The notes below the pieces were generated by a model, which ran no database searches, was not told the DNA's origin, and saw only the letters and a list, made by a program, of their open reading frames with translations. A stretch of 64,000 nucleotides of DNA, from NCBI RefSeq assembly GCF_004924335.1, contig NZ_CP024633.1:310001-374000 (forward strand), in the 5' to 3' direction. Positions 18,267 through 28,934 of this stretch are shown here, piece by piece. Source of the DNA: Mycobacteroides salmoniphilum (GTDB lineage Bacteria > Actinomycetota > Actinomycetes > Mycobacteriales > Mycobacteriaceae). The position numbers and the translations under genes were made by a program. Every line of letters starts with the position of its first letter. Within the stretch, counting starts at the first letter, position 1.

Positions 18267-19538
18267 ATGAATGGCTTCGGTTTCCCAACCTTGGCGATAG
18301 TCGTCGTCGTCGGCATGGTGGGGCCGCTGTTGGCGCTCAATACGCGGCTGCGGATCCCTGTGGTCATCGGCGAACTTCTTGCCGGAATCGTCATCGGCCG
18401 CACCGGATTTGGCTGGATCGATGCCTTCGACCCCACATTCAAGATGTTCGCCGACGTCGGATTCGCGTTGGTCATGTTCGTGGCAGGCACGCATGTGCCG
18501 ATTCGCGATAAGACCATGGTGGCGGCCCTGCCCAGGGCGGCGCTGCGCGCCGTGGTGGTGGGCGTGGTCGGCGCGGTGCTGGGTGTGCTGCTGGCCAACG
18601 CGTTCCACACGGGGCATGCACCGCTGTACGCGGTGCTCATCGCCTCCTCGTCGGCGGCGCTGGTACTGCCCGTCATTGACTCGCTGAGCCTTGACGGCCC
18701 CAAGGTGCTGAGCACCACCGCGCAGGTGGCCATCGCCGATACGGCCTCGATTATCCTGCTGCCCTTGGTCATCGATCTCAAGCACGCTCCCCGCGCGGCG
18801 GTCGGTGCGGTGGCGGTCGCGGCGTGCGCGGGCATTGTGTTCGTGATCCTGCGTGCGCTCGATCAAGCCGGAACGCTCGATCGGTTCCACCACTATTCGA
18901 AGCAGCGCCGGGTCGCCATGGAGCTGCGGATCAGCCTGGCCATCGTCTTTGGGCTCGCGGCGCTGGCCGTGGAGACCCACGTGTCGATCATGTTGGCCGG
19001 GTTCGCCCTGGGCCTCGTCGTCTCGGGTATCGGGGAGCCACGCCGTCTTGCCAAGCAGCTCTTCGGATTCACCGAGGGCTTCTTCTCGCCGCTGTTCTTC
19101 GTCTGGCTCGGGGCGTCGCTGCACGTGCGTGAGCTCGGTGAGAACCCCAAGCTCATGCTGCTCGGGCTGGGTCTGGGTGGCGCGGCAGTGTTGGCGCACG
19201 CGGTCGGCCGGCTCTTCGGACAGCCGTTGTCGCTGGGTGCGTTGGCCGCGGCTCAGCTCGGCGTGCCCATCGCCGCGGCCGCGATCGGCGAGCAGCAGCA
19301 GTCACTGATACACGGTGAGGCGGCGGCACTCATCCTGGGAGCGCTCGTCACGATCGTCGCGGCGACCCTGGGCGGCTCGCTCTATGCGAAGACGTCCGCC
19401 CGAAATCAGCCCGGTGTGGCGAAACCCGAAGGCCCTCTGGGCGACTCGGAAGGTTCCGGCGCTGCCGATGCTACGGGCGGCGGGGCGGGTGGTCCGGCCC
19501 AGTCCACTGGCGGTACTGGCAACGGCTCCGCGGGATAG
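18267..19538 (+). CDS. KefB/CPA2-type cation:proton antiporter
   Basis: This 423-residue protein has about 12 membrane segments. It starts MNGFGFPTLAIVVVVGMVGP and shows the CPA2 features GELLAGIVIGRTGFGW near residue 38, MFVAGTHVP near 70, and SSSAALVLPVIDS near 130. There is no cytoplasmic RCK/TrkA domain; instead the last ~45 residues are a Gly/Ala/Ser tail (GGGAGGPAQSTGGTGNGSAG). That tail is encoded in DNA that also codes, antisense, for the C-terminus of the RDD protein (133 bases shared). It would exchange K+ or Na+ for H+. Confidence 0.86.
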   Translation: MNGFGFPTLAIVVVVGMVGPLLALNTRLRIPVVIGELLAGIVIGRTGFGWIDAFDPTFKMFADVGFALVMFVAGTHVPIRDKTMVAALPRAALRAVVVGVVGAVLGVLLANAFHTGHAPLYAVLIASSSAALVLPVIDSLSLDGPKVLSTTAQVAIADTASIILLPLVIDLKHAPRAAVGAVAVAACAGIVFVILRALDQAGTLDRFHHYSKQRRVAMELRISLAIVFGLAALAVETHVSIMLAGFALGLVVSGIGEPRRLAKQLFGFTEGFFSPLFFVWLGASLHVRELGENPKLMLLGLGLGGAAVLAHAVGRLFGQPLSLGALAAAQLGVPIAAAAIGEQQQSLIHGEAAALILGALVTIVAATLGGSLYAKTSARNQPGVAKPEGPLGDSEGSGAADATGGGAGGPAQSTGGTGNGSAG

Positions 19539-20278
19539 GCAGGCTGCATCTGCTCCAGAGCGCGCAGGTGACGTTCGGCCAGCACCGCGGCGAGCATGAA
19601 CTGCGGGGGAGTGCCCGGCGGCGGGGGCGGTGCGATGCTGGCGAGCACATCGGTGGAGATCTGATAGAGCATCTGGTCCCGGGTTTGTGGTGCCAATTGC
19701 CCTGCGCGGTTGAGGAATTGGCGGACCAGGTTGGCCTGATCCGTGGTGAGCCCGGACAGTTGCAGCGTCTGCGCCCACGCCGCCAGCTGCGGTGGCATGA
19801 CCGGGGGCGGAGGGAGTTTGGGTCCGCGTTCGCTGATCACCATCGTGCCCGCGAAGATGTCACCGAGGCGCTTGCCCTGGGACGACACCAGGCTGGTGAT
19901 CACGGCCGGGGCGCCCATGAACAGGTAGATCTCCACCACGGCAGCGAGTGCGCGGATGACGGCCTGCCGCAGGCGTTCCGGGCCGCCGTCATCGGATACC
20001 ACGCGCAATCCCATGGCCATCTTGCCCAGGGAGCGTCCCCGGGTGGACATCTCCCAGATGACGGGATAGCCCACGAGTGCCAGCACCGAATAGGCGATGC
20101 TGAGCGCCCCCGCCAGTGCCTCGTCGAGCTGCGAGAGCGAGAACGCGACGACGAAGATGCCGGCGTATAGCACGATTACCTGGACGAAGATGTCGATGAA
20201 CGCGGATACGACCCGCACCGGAAGCTGGGCAACCTTGACGTCCAAGACAACCGCGTCGCCCGTCACCAACTCCGACAT
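19406..20278 (-). CDS. RDD-family membrane protein (Rv3695-like)
   Basis: This 290-residue protein starts MSELVTGDAVVLDVKVAQLPVR and has an RDD domain: an early Arg (SAFIDIFVQ), three or four membrane segments, and the later acidic motif RGRSLGKMAMGLRV near residue 88. The soluble C-terminal half ends in a Pro/Ala-rich tail. A GTG one codon upstream (20281) is also possible. The last 133 bases overlap the antiporter gene on the other strand. It is the counterpart of Rv3695 and is divergently transcribed from a SpoIIM-family gene only 26 bases away. Function is unknown. Confidence 0.84.
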   Translation of the reverse strand: MSELVTGDAVVLDVKVAQLPVRVVSAFIDIFVQVIVLYAGIFVVAFSLSQLDEALAGALSIAYSVLALVGYPVIWEMSTRGRSLGKMAMGLRVVSDDGGPERLRQAVIRALAAVVEIYLFMGAPAVITSLVSSQGKRLGDIFAGTMVISERGPKLPPPPVMPPQLAAWAQTLQLSGLTTDQANLVRQFLNRAGQLAPQTRDQMLYQISTDVLASIAPPPPPGTPPQFMLAAVLAERHLRALEQMQPAYPAEPLPVPPVDWAGPPAPPPVASAAPEPSESPRGPSGFATPG

Positions 20279-20287
20279 CACTCGAGA

Positions 20288-20297
20288 CTACTAGTAT
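20288..20297. promoter_or_regulatory. Bidirectional -10-like element between RDD and SpoIIM genes
   Basis: The 26 bases between divergent start codons contain the palindrome TACTAGTA (20289-20296). It gives TAGTAT on the plus strand (20292-20297) and TAGTAG on the minus strand (20293-20288), each about 7-9 bases from a start codon, so both transcripts could be leaderless. Basis is position and hexamer resemblance only. Confidence 0.45.
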
Positions 20298-20304
20298 TTG
20301 CCAG

Positions 20305-21297
20305 ATGGACGTGGACGCATTCGTCGCCACCCACCGGGGGACATGGGACCGACTGGAGTTGCTGCTCAAGCGCAGGCGGACCCTGAGTGGGCTAGAGATC
20401 GATGAGCTGGTCGACCTGTACCAGACGGTGTCGACACATCTGTCGACCGTGCGGTCGTCCTCGGGGGATCCGGCTTTGGTCGGACGGCTGTCGACATTGG
20501 TTGCTCGAGCGCGTTCTGCCGTCACGGGAGAGCATGCCCCGCTGTGGCGTCACTTCATCCGTTTCTGGACGGTGTCCTTTCCGGTCGTCGCCTACCGAAG
20601 CTGGCGTTGGTGGCTCGGCGCGGCGGTCGGGTCGATGGCGGTGGCGGTCGCCGTGGGCATCTGGGTGATGCATTCGCCCGAACTGCAATCGGTGATCGGG
20701 ACACCCGATGAGATCGCGCACCTGGTGAACGAGGACTTCGAAAACTATTACAGCGAGCATCCCGCGGCGGCCTTCGCGCTGCACGTGTGGATCAACAACT
20801 CGTGGGTGGCGGCACAGTGCATCATCTTCGCCGTGCTGCTGGGCATACCCATCCCGTTCGTGTTGTTCCTCAACGCGGCGAATCTGGGCCTGGCCGGCGG
20901 GTTGATGATCGCGGCGGGCCGCGCAGACGTGTTCTTCGGCCTGATCCTCCCGCACGGCCTGTTGGAGCTGACGGCGGTGTTCCTGGCCGCGGGCGCTGGT
21001 ATGCGTCTGGGATGGAAGGTGATTGACCCCGGCGACCGGCCCCGTGGACAGGTGCTCGCCGAACAGGGGCGTGCCGTCATGTCGGTGGCCGGCGGGCTGG
21101 TCGGGGTGCTGCTGGTGAGCGGTCTCATCGAGGCGCTGGTCACCCCGTCGCCACTACCGACGTTCGCCCGCATCGGAATCGGTGTGATCGCCGAGGTGTT
21201 GTTCCTGGCCTATGTGGTGATTCTCGGGCGGCGTGGGGTCGCCGCCAATGAATCCGGCGATATCGAAAACGCTCCCGACTACGCGCCGGCATCCTGA
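20305..21297 (+). CDS. SpoIIM (stage II sporulation M)-family membrane protein
   Basis: This 330-residue protein starts MDVDAFVATHRGTWDRLELL and has a soluble N-terminal helical region followed by about five membrane helices. It shares the family pattern of NNSWVAAQCIIFAVLLGIPIPFV with HGLLELTAVFLAAGAGMRLGW. It matches Rv3694c in position and length. It lies divergent to the RDD gene and converges on the DUF58 gene four bases away. In this conserved block it is thought to work with MoxR and DUF58 proteins at the envelope, but the role is not established. Confidence 0.87.
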   Translation: MDVDAFVATHRGTWDRLELLLKRRRTLSGLEIDELVDLYQTVSTHLSTVRSSSGDPALVGRLSTLVARARSAVTGEHAPLWRHFIRFWTVSFPVVAYRSWRWWLGAAVGSMAVAVAVGIWVMHSPELQSVIGTPDEIAHLVNEDFENYYSEHPAAAFALHVWINNSWVAAQCIIFAVLLGIPIPFVLFLNAANLGLAGGLMIAAGRADVFFGLILPHGLLELTAVFLAAGAGMRLGWKVIDPGDRPRGQVLAEQGRAVMSVAGGLVGVLLVSGLIEALVTPSPLPTFARIGIGVIAEVLFLAYVVILGRRGVAANESGDIENAPDYAPAS

Positions 21298-21300
21298 GCG

Positions 21301-22650
21301 CTACAGGCGTCCTGACGCCTTCAACGACAGATACCGGTCGGCAAGCGCCGGAGCGATCTCGTCGGGCGGGGCATCGACAACCTCGACACCCTGCCGGCGC
21401 AGCAGTGTGACGATGCGCCGGCGCCCTCCTCGGGTACGTTCGGCCGCGGCCGCGTCATAGACCTGCTCGGCATCGAGTGACCTGATGTTTCCTGGCGCCG
21501 TGGCATTTTCGGGCATCACCATGTCGTCGACCCGCGGATCGCTGACCGCGGCCACCAGCAGGTGGTGATGGCTGGTCAGCTGGGGAAGCAGCGGTAACAG
21601 GCCCTCCTCCAGCGCCGCCGGGTTCAGGTCGGTGAGGAGCACGATGAACGAGCGATGACGGGATCTGCGGCGGATGGTCGCGACGAGATCGCGGGCATCG
21701 GACTCGACGAGCGAGGGCTCCAGGGGCGCCATCGCATTGACCACCAGTGGAAGCAGCTCGTTGCGTGAGGCTCCCGATACCTGCGAACGGACCGTGCGGT
21801 CGTGTGCCAGGAAGTCCACGCGGTCACCGGCGCGCGATGCCAAGGCCACCAACAGCAATGCGGCATCCATCGCCCAGTCCAAACGGGGCCAGCCGGAGGG
21901 ATCGCCCGATGTCGGGTCGACGCCGATGCGCCCCGCCGAGGTGCGGCCGGTGTCCAGGATTACGAGGATGCGGCGGTCTCGTTCCGGTCGCCAGGTGCGC
22001 ACCACCACGTCGTTGCGCCGGGCGGAGGCGCGCCAGTCGATGGACCGGACATCGTCGCCGACGACATATTCACGCAGCGAGTCGAATTCGGTGCCTTGGC
22101 CACGGATCAGGACCGGGATGGCGCCCTCGAGCTCGCGCAGTCTGGCCAGCCGGGACGGCAGATGCTTGCGGCTCAGGAACGGGGGCAGCACCCGCAGCTG
22201 CCACGGCACGTCGTGACGCCCTTGCCGCCCGGCCAGCCCGAGCGGGCCGACCGTGCGCGCGGTGACGGTCGCCGGCTTGTGATCGCCACGGCGTAAGGGG
22301 CGCAGGGAGGTAACGACCAGGGCGCGTTCGCCGGTGCGCAGATCCAGCCGGTGCGCTCGCGGTGTGGCACGCATACTCGGTGCCCAACTGTCGCGGAGCC
22401 ATCCGCGGGCCCGACGGCCCGGGTTCTGGACTTGCAGGGCGATATCCGCGGATTCACCAAGTCGGATGGAATCGGGCCCTGACCGGACAAAGGTCAGTCG
22501 GCGTGGGCTGGCGGCGGCGACGATGTCGACGACAATCAGCACCGCGAGCGTCAGGAGCAGTAGCCAGAACAGCCGAACCGGCCATGGCGACACCAGAATC
22601 AGCAGCGCGCCGAGCAGCGCCGCCAATCCCGCGCGTCCGGTGAGAATCAC
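21301..22650 (-). CDS. DUF58 domain protein (VWA-like, Rv3693-type)
   Basis: This 449-residue protein has two membrane helices at the N-terminus (ILTGRAGLAALLGALLILV and LFWLLLLTLAVLIVVDIV), a beta-rich middle, and the DUF58 core GQGTEFDSLREYVVGDDVR then SIDWRASARRNDVVVR near residue 215. ILVILDTGRTS is a degenerate VWA-type metal site. The GTG start at 22650 shares one base with the moxR stop codon, which favours it over upstream in-frame codons inside moxR. MoxR/DUF58 pairs are thought to act as chaperone systems for membrane or metal-dependent complexes. Confidence 0.88.
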   Translation of the reverse strand: MILTGRAGLAALLGALLILVSPWPVRLFWLLLLTLAVLIVVDIVAAASPRRLTFVRSGPDSIRLGESADIALQVQNPGRRARGWLRDSWAPSMRATPRAHRLDLRTGERALVVTSLRPLRRGDHKPATVTARTVGPLGLAGRQGRHDVPWQLRVLPPFLSRKHLPSRLARLRELEGAIPVLIRGQGTEFDSLREYVVGDDVRSIDWRASARRNDVVVRTWRPERDRRILVILDTGRTSAGRIGVDPTSGDPSGWPRLDWAMDAALLLVALASRAGDRVDFLAHDRTVRSQVSGASRNELLPLVVNAMAPLEPSLVESDARDLVATIRRRSRHRSFIVLLTDLNPAALEEGLLPLLPQLTSHHHLLVAAVSDPRVDDMVMPENATAPGNIRSLDAEQVYDAAAAERTRGGRRRIVTLLRRQGVEVVDAPPDEIAPALADRYLSLKASGRL

Positions 22651-23615
22651 TAGCGCGGCACCGGAACCGTGACCAGGATGCCGTCCAGAACCCGGTCCGA
22701 GGTCGCGCCCTCCAACTCGGCCTCGGGGCGCAGGCCGATGCGGTGGCGCAGGGTCGGGCGCGCCATGGCCTTGACGTCGTCGGGGGTGACGTAGTTGCGG
22801 CCGGAAAGCCAGGCCCACGCGCGGGATGTCGCCAGCAGCGCCGTCGCCGCGCGGGGGGAGGCGCCGAGCTGCAGCGAGGGTGACTGACGGGTGGCGCGGA
22901 TGACGTCGACCACGTAGGCGAGTACCTCGGGAGCCACCAGCACCCGGCCCACCGCCGCGCGGCCCGCCTCCAAGTCGGCGGCCGAGGCCACCGGGGTGAC
23001 ATGCGACAGGTTGCGGGGGTCGAAGCCCTGAGCGTGCCGCTCCAGGATGGCGATCTCTTGATCACGTTCCGGTAGAGAGACATTGAGCTTCATCAGGAAG
23101 CGATCCAGCTGAGCCTCCGGCAGCTGGTAGGTGCCCTCGTACTCGATGGGGTTCTGGGTCGCGGCGACGATGAACGGATCGGGCAGCGGGCGGGGGGTGC
23201 CGTCGACCGTCACCTGACGTTCCTCCATGGCCTCCAGGAGCGCCGCTTGAGTCTTGGGAGGGGTGCGGTTGATCTCGTCGGCCAATAGCAGATTGGTGAA
23301 CACCGGCCCGGCGCGGAATTCGAATGCCGCGGTGCGCGCGTCGTAGACCAGGGACCCGGTGACATCGCCGGGCATCAAGTCGGGGGTGAACTGCACCCGC
23401 TTGAACTCCAGGGAAAGTGCCGCCGAGAGTGTGCGCACCAAAAGGGTTTTCGCGACGCCCGGTACGCCTTCTAGCAGGACGTGTCCGCGGCAGAGCAGCG
23501 CGACGACCAGGCCGCTGACCACCGAGTCCTGTCCGACGACCACGGTGGCGATTTGTTCGCGTAACGCGGCGAGGGCGTTGCGTGCGGCGTCCTCACTGGA
23601 AGTTGCCTGTGTCAC
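22650..23615 (-). CDS. MoxR-family AAA ATPase (MoxR2-like, Rv3692)
   Basis: This 321-residue AAA+ ATPase has Walker A GVPGVAKTLL near residue 55, Walker B LLLADEINRTPPKTQ near 112, sensor 1 FIVAATQNPIEYEGTY near 150, and the MoxR C-terminal lid GASPRAATALL. The start is GTG 23615, overlapping the stop of the upstream DUF4350 gene by four bases. It sits between DUF4350/DUF4129 and DUF58 genes, the standard MoxR arrangement. It is expected to remodel partner proteins using ATP. Confidence 0.93.
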   Translation of the reverse strand: MTQATSSEDAARNALAALREQIATVVVGQDSVVSGLVVALLCRGHVLLEGVPGVAKTLLVRTLSAALSLEFKRVQFTPDLMPGDVTGSLVYDARTAAFEFRAGPVFTNLLLADEINRTPPKTQAALLEAMEERQVTVDGTPRPLPDPFIVAATQNPIEYEGTYQLPEAQLDRFLMKLNVSLPERDQEIAILERHAQGFDPRNLSHVTPVASAADLEAGRAAVGRVLVAPEVLAYVVDVIRATRQSPSLQLGASPRAATALLATSRAWAWLSGRNYVTPDDVKAMARPTLRHRIGLRPEAELEGATSDRVLDGILVTVPVPR

Positions 23616-24751
23616 GAGTCGCGGACCTGCCTTTCGATGATGTCAAGCTGCTGAGTCAGATTGGTGAGCTGCTGGTCGTCCGTCGGGACGGGGCCGAACA
23701 GAACATGATGAATCTCCGTGGGATTACGGTCGATTCGCTGCGCCACCGTGGCGGTGATGACCTGTGGCGTCTCGTCGACAGGGAGGCCGAGCCGGCGCAC
23801 GATCCGGTACCGCGCCGCCTCGCGTAGTGAGTCGGAGGCGAGGTCGCGGGCGCGGCGCGACCGGTACAGCCGTCCACGCCCCTCGGTGGTTTCCGAGGCG
23901 CGCACGATCACCGGAAGTTTCTCGGCGACAACGGGTCCCAAGCGGCGACCGCGCCAGATGGCGAGTAGCAGCACGACGATGCAGAGCTGCCAGATGGCCA
24001 TGCTCACCTGGTCGGGGATCAGGTCGGCCATCGATTTCGGTTGGGCGCTGGTGCCGATCTTCGGCCGTTCGGGTACGTACCACACCAGGTGAGAGGAGCG
24101 GCCGGCGAGATTCATGGCAAGCGCCGCGTTGCCCTGCTTGGCCAGTTGCACGTTGGTCAGCGGGGTGTCATCACCGAGCACGGTGATGGTGTGGTTGCCG
24201 TCCCGATAGCGCACCAGCGTGCCCGCATAGCAGCTGATGTGGCCCGGGCCCGGGTTGGTAAATGTGTAGGTGGGGCCGATGTGTGTCTGAATTGCTCCGG
24301 CGTGCTGTGCTTCTCGCAGATCACAGCGCGGTTCGGCGATCTCCTTTCCTTGATACGAGGTGATGCGTACCTGTGGGGCCAACCGTTCTCGGGTAGCGGA
24401 AAAGGGCGACAGCAGCAGGCGATCTCCCGGTAGCTCGACGAGGACGTTCAGTATCTCGTCGGAGATGTTTCCGTTGTCCAGCACCATGAGTTGGCTGCCG
24501 GGGCGCATCGCTTCGCGGACCTCGGAGATGGTGGTGGCGCGGGTGACGGTGACACCTTGGTCGCGTAGCAGTTGAGCGAGCGCGTGCCCGCCACGCTGGG
24601 TGACGGCGTCCGGATCGAGATAACCCTCGGGCCGAGGCGCTTTGGTGACGAGTAGGGCGGTGACGACGATGCCAACCAAGGCGGCGAGTATCCACGCCCA
24701 GGTGCGCCAGCGGTCCCGCAGGCGTGGTGATGTCGCGGTGCTGGTGGTCAC
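23612..24751 (-). CDS. DUF4350-type membrane protein (Rv3691-like)
   Basis: This 379-residue protein has a membrane helix near residues 18-38 (WAWILAALVGIVVTALLVT) and another near 255-272 (MAIWQLCIVVLLLAIW). The periplasmic part between them contains GGHALAQLLRDQGVTVTRA, typical of DUF4350, and two cysteines (PRCDLRE and HISCYAG) that could form a disulfide. GTG 24751 is the chosen start because it overlaps the stop of the DUF4129 gene (GTGA). No enzymatic role is known. Confidence 0.86.
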   Translation of the reverse strand: MTTSTATSPRLRDRWRTWAWILAALVGIVVTALLVTKAPRPEGYLDPDAVTQRGGHALAQLLRDQGVTVTRATTISEVREAMRPGSQLMVLDNGNISDEILNVLVELPGDRLLLSPFSATRERLAPQVRITSYQGKEIAEPRCDLREAQHAGAIQTHIGPTYTFTNPGPGHISCYAGTLVRYRDGNHTITVLGDDTPLTNVQLAKQGNAALAMNLAGRSSHLVWYVPERPKIGTSAQPKSMADLIPDQVSMAIWQLCIVVLLLAIWRGRRLGPVVAEKLPVIVRASETTEGRGRLYRSRRARDLASDSLREAARYRIVRRLGLPVDETPQVITATVAQRIDRNPTEIHHVLFGPVPTDDQQLTNLTQQLDIIERQVRDS

Positions 24752-25395
24752 CGCACGGTCTCCCAACCCGTCGTCACGACCACATCTGCGGAGGTGACGA
24801 GCACCGGGGCATCGCGGATGTGGTCGTCCAACTCGGCGATCTTGCGGTACGACTTCTCGGTGCCCGGGCGTTCGCCGTAGCTCACGTCGTTGAAGATCTC
24901 CGCGCTAGACCGGAATTCCTCTGCCAACGAGGGCAATTCGCGCCCGGCGTCGGCGGCCAGCTCGTTGGCGGTACGGCCCGGCACCGGAGTCAGAATCGTG
25001 CGTTCCTCGAGCTGACGTGCCACGGCGCGCAGTCGGTGCCGGATGGCCGATGCCCAATCGCCCTGGGCTGCGGCACGTTCGGCGGCCGCCCGGTGTTCTG
25101 CCGCGGTCAGCTCGCCGGATTCGAACAGTCCGAAGTCGCCGCCGCCCTTGGTTCGGACCGCGCGGCGGGCAAGGCGGATCAACAGCACCACGGCGGCAAT
25201 GACGATGAGCGTGGTCACCAGGATGGTGAACCAGCCGCCGGGGAGCTCACTGGCCCGGAACTCCAGGTAGTCCAGGTGCTCGATGATCCAATTGATCAGA
25301 CGGTCGAACGGCGAGGGGTGCTCGTAGATCGGTTTGGCGAGTTCGCGTTGGGCTGCCTCGGCCGCGGATTCGCGGTCGATGTCTATGGCTGGCAT
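24748..25395 (-). CDS. DUF4129 domain membrane protein (Rv3690-like)
   Basis: This 215-residue protein starts MPAIDIDRESAAEAAQREL, has one membrane helix (GGWFTILVTTLIVIAAVVLLI) and a cytoplasmic C-terminal DUF4129 region with AAEHRAAAERAAAQGDWASA, LRAVARQLEE and GRTANELAADAGRELPSL. DUF4129 is found beside MoxR/DUF58 and transglutaminase genes. The start at 25395 shares one base with the upstream stop. All five minus-strand genes from 26720 to 21301 touch or overlap, so they form one operon. Confidence 0.87.
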   Translation of the reverse strand: MPAIDIDRESAAEAAQRELAKPIYEHPSPFDRLINWIIEHLDYLEFRASELPGGWFTILVTTLIVIAAVVLLIRLARRAVRTKGGGDFGLFESGELTAAEHRAAAERAAAQGDWASAIRHRLRAVARQLEERTILTPVPGRTANELAADAGRELPSLAEEFRSSAEIFNDVSYGERPGTEKSYRKIAELDDHIRDAPVLVTSADVVVTTGWETVR

Positions 25396-26720
25396 TACAC
25401 CTGAACCGGGGGATACGCGGGCAGCCACAACGCATCAGGGTCGATGCCCGGCTGGCCGAGGCGTTCTCGCGTTCTGGTCTCGGTCTGCAGCACCAGATCG
25501 AATGCCTCGGTGCGCATCCGCTGATCGGTGTAGAGCAGCACATTCACCGCGGCGTTGAAGGGCAGCGTGATGATCTGGGCGATGATCACACCGACAGTCG
25601 TGAGCGCCAGACCCAGGATCATCGCCGTACTGCTGGTGTTCGAGGTGCCCATGCCCATGGAGATCTGCCCGCCGATGCTGAAGGGCATTCCCAGGATGCC
25701 CGCCACGAAGCCGACGATGATCGAGGTGAGCAACAGGATGCCCAGCAGGCGCCAGTAGCTCTTGCGCACCAACGACATCGATCGGCTCAGCGCCCCGAAG
25801 ACGGTCCGGCGCTCCAGGATCAGCACCGGTGAGGCGAGGGCGAACACGGGGATCAGGTAGAAGTAGAGCGCCAAGAAGCCGAACCCGAGTGCGAAACCTG
25901 CCGGTACCGCGCCCCAGGGGCCGACGGTGAGAGCTAGCGCGACTACGCCGGCGATACCGATCGCGAGGGGCAGGGCGAGCAGTAGGCCCGAGGCGAATGC
26001 CAGCCCGATGAGGGCCCATATGCGTGGTTTGGCGCGCTGCCACGCGGCCGCGGGGGTCGTGTGTTCGCCGAACACCGAGCGGCCAACGGTGACCGTCAGC
26101 ATGCCGCTGAGAACGATGGTGACCAGCATGGTGATCACGTACCCGATGACTGCCCCGCCGAAGTATCCGATCCCGAATGCGGCGGCAAATGCGTCGTCAC
26201 TGTGCGCGTCGAAGCCGGCGGCACCGCCCAGGAGCCCGACGATGGGGCCCGCCTGCAATGCGAAGGTCAGCAGCTGGCTGATGACCACGACGACGGCCGT
26301 GATTCCGATGGTTGCTTTGGGATTAGCGCGGATGGCGGCGACGGCCCCGTTGTAGAGGGCGGACAGATCCAACGGCCGCAACGGGATGACTCCGGGTTTC
26401 AGCGCGGGCGGCACCGGCGTCACCCAGTAGGGAGCCGGTGGCGGGCTCGGGTACCCAGGTGGAGGCGGTTGATACCCAGCCGGCGGGCTCGGGTATCCGG
26501 TTGGCGGTTGATACCCAGCTGGCGGGCTCGGGTACCCGGGTGGAGGCGGTTGATACCCAGCTGGCGGGCTCGGGTATCCGGTTGGCGGTGGATACCCAGA
26601 ACCCGGGGGCGGGTATCCATATGTCGGCGCAGCGGCATAGCCAGGGGCAGGAGGAGGGTAGGCGGGTGGCGGTCCCGGGGGTAGCGGAGACGGAGTGACG
26701 CCCCCCTCGTCGTTGCTCAT
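25395..26720 (-). CDS. Pro/Tyr-repeat membrane protein (Rv3689-like, glycerophosphodiesterase membrane-domain type)
   Basis: This 441-residue protein has a ~105-residue N-terminal region of PPGYPSPPAGYQPP repeats followed by about six membrane helices with wide spacing. The membrane part (LDLSALYNGAVAAIRANPK, LALTVGPWGAVPAGFALGFG, LERRTVFGALSRSMSLVRKSYWR) resembles the membrane domain placed next to glycerophosphoryl diester phosphodiesterases; no catalytic phosphodiesterase domain is present. The C-terminus ends LRTEAFDL-like segments (MRTEAFDLVLQ). It is the first gene of the MoxR operon. The coding repeats are length-variable candidates. Confidence 0.84.
   Translation of the reverse strand: MSNDEGGVTPSPLPPGPPPAYPPPAPGYAAAPTYGYPPPGSGYPPPTGYPSPPAGYQPPPPGYPSPPAGYQPPTGYPSPPAGYQPPPPGYPSPPPAPYWVTPVPPALKPGVIPLRPLDLSALYNGAVAAIRANPKATIGITAVVVVISQLLTFALQAGPIVGLLGGAAGFDAHSDDAFAAAFGIGYFGGAVIGYVITMLVTIVLSGMLTVTVGRSVFGEHTTPAAAWQRAKPRIWALIGLAFASGLLLALPLAIGIAGVVALALTVGPWGAVPAGFALGFGFLALYFYLIPVFALASPVLILERRTVFGALSRSMSLVRKSYWRLLGILLLTSIIVGFVAGILGMPFSIGGQISMGMGTSNTSSTAMILGLALTTVGVIIAQIITLPFNAAVNVLLYTDQRMRTEAFDLVLQTETRTRERLGQPGIDPDALWLPAYPPVQV
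26440..26601 (-). repeat. In-gene tandem repeat, alternating 42- and 39-base units
   Basis: Four units begin with GGCGGGCTCGGGTA at 26440, 26482, 26521 and 26563, spaced 42, 39 and 42 bases, with the fourth unit running 39 bases to 26601. The composite period is 81 bases and occurs twice. It encodes the Pro/Gly/Tyr repeats of the surrounding gene in frame. Copy number may vary between strains. Confidence 0.85.
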
Positions 26721-26772
26721 TACTCCATTTTGGCGGCTGAGGACGTTCCTGGCAATTGCCTCCCGATTCTCA

Positions 26773-28842
<2,070 letters not shown>

Positions 28843-28934
28843 GCCTGAAGGCTATGGACGACGACCGACAGCTGGCCGAGGTTATCCACAACCGCGATGG
28901 CTATCCACAAGTTCGACGAACCGCTTGTCGGATC

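Noticed and set aside
17865..19199. 444-residue minus-strand open frame opposite the antiporter
   Set aside because: Arg/His/Gln-rich translation typical of antisense high-GC DNA; no motif.
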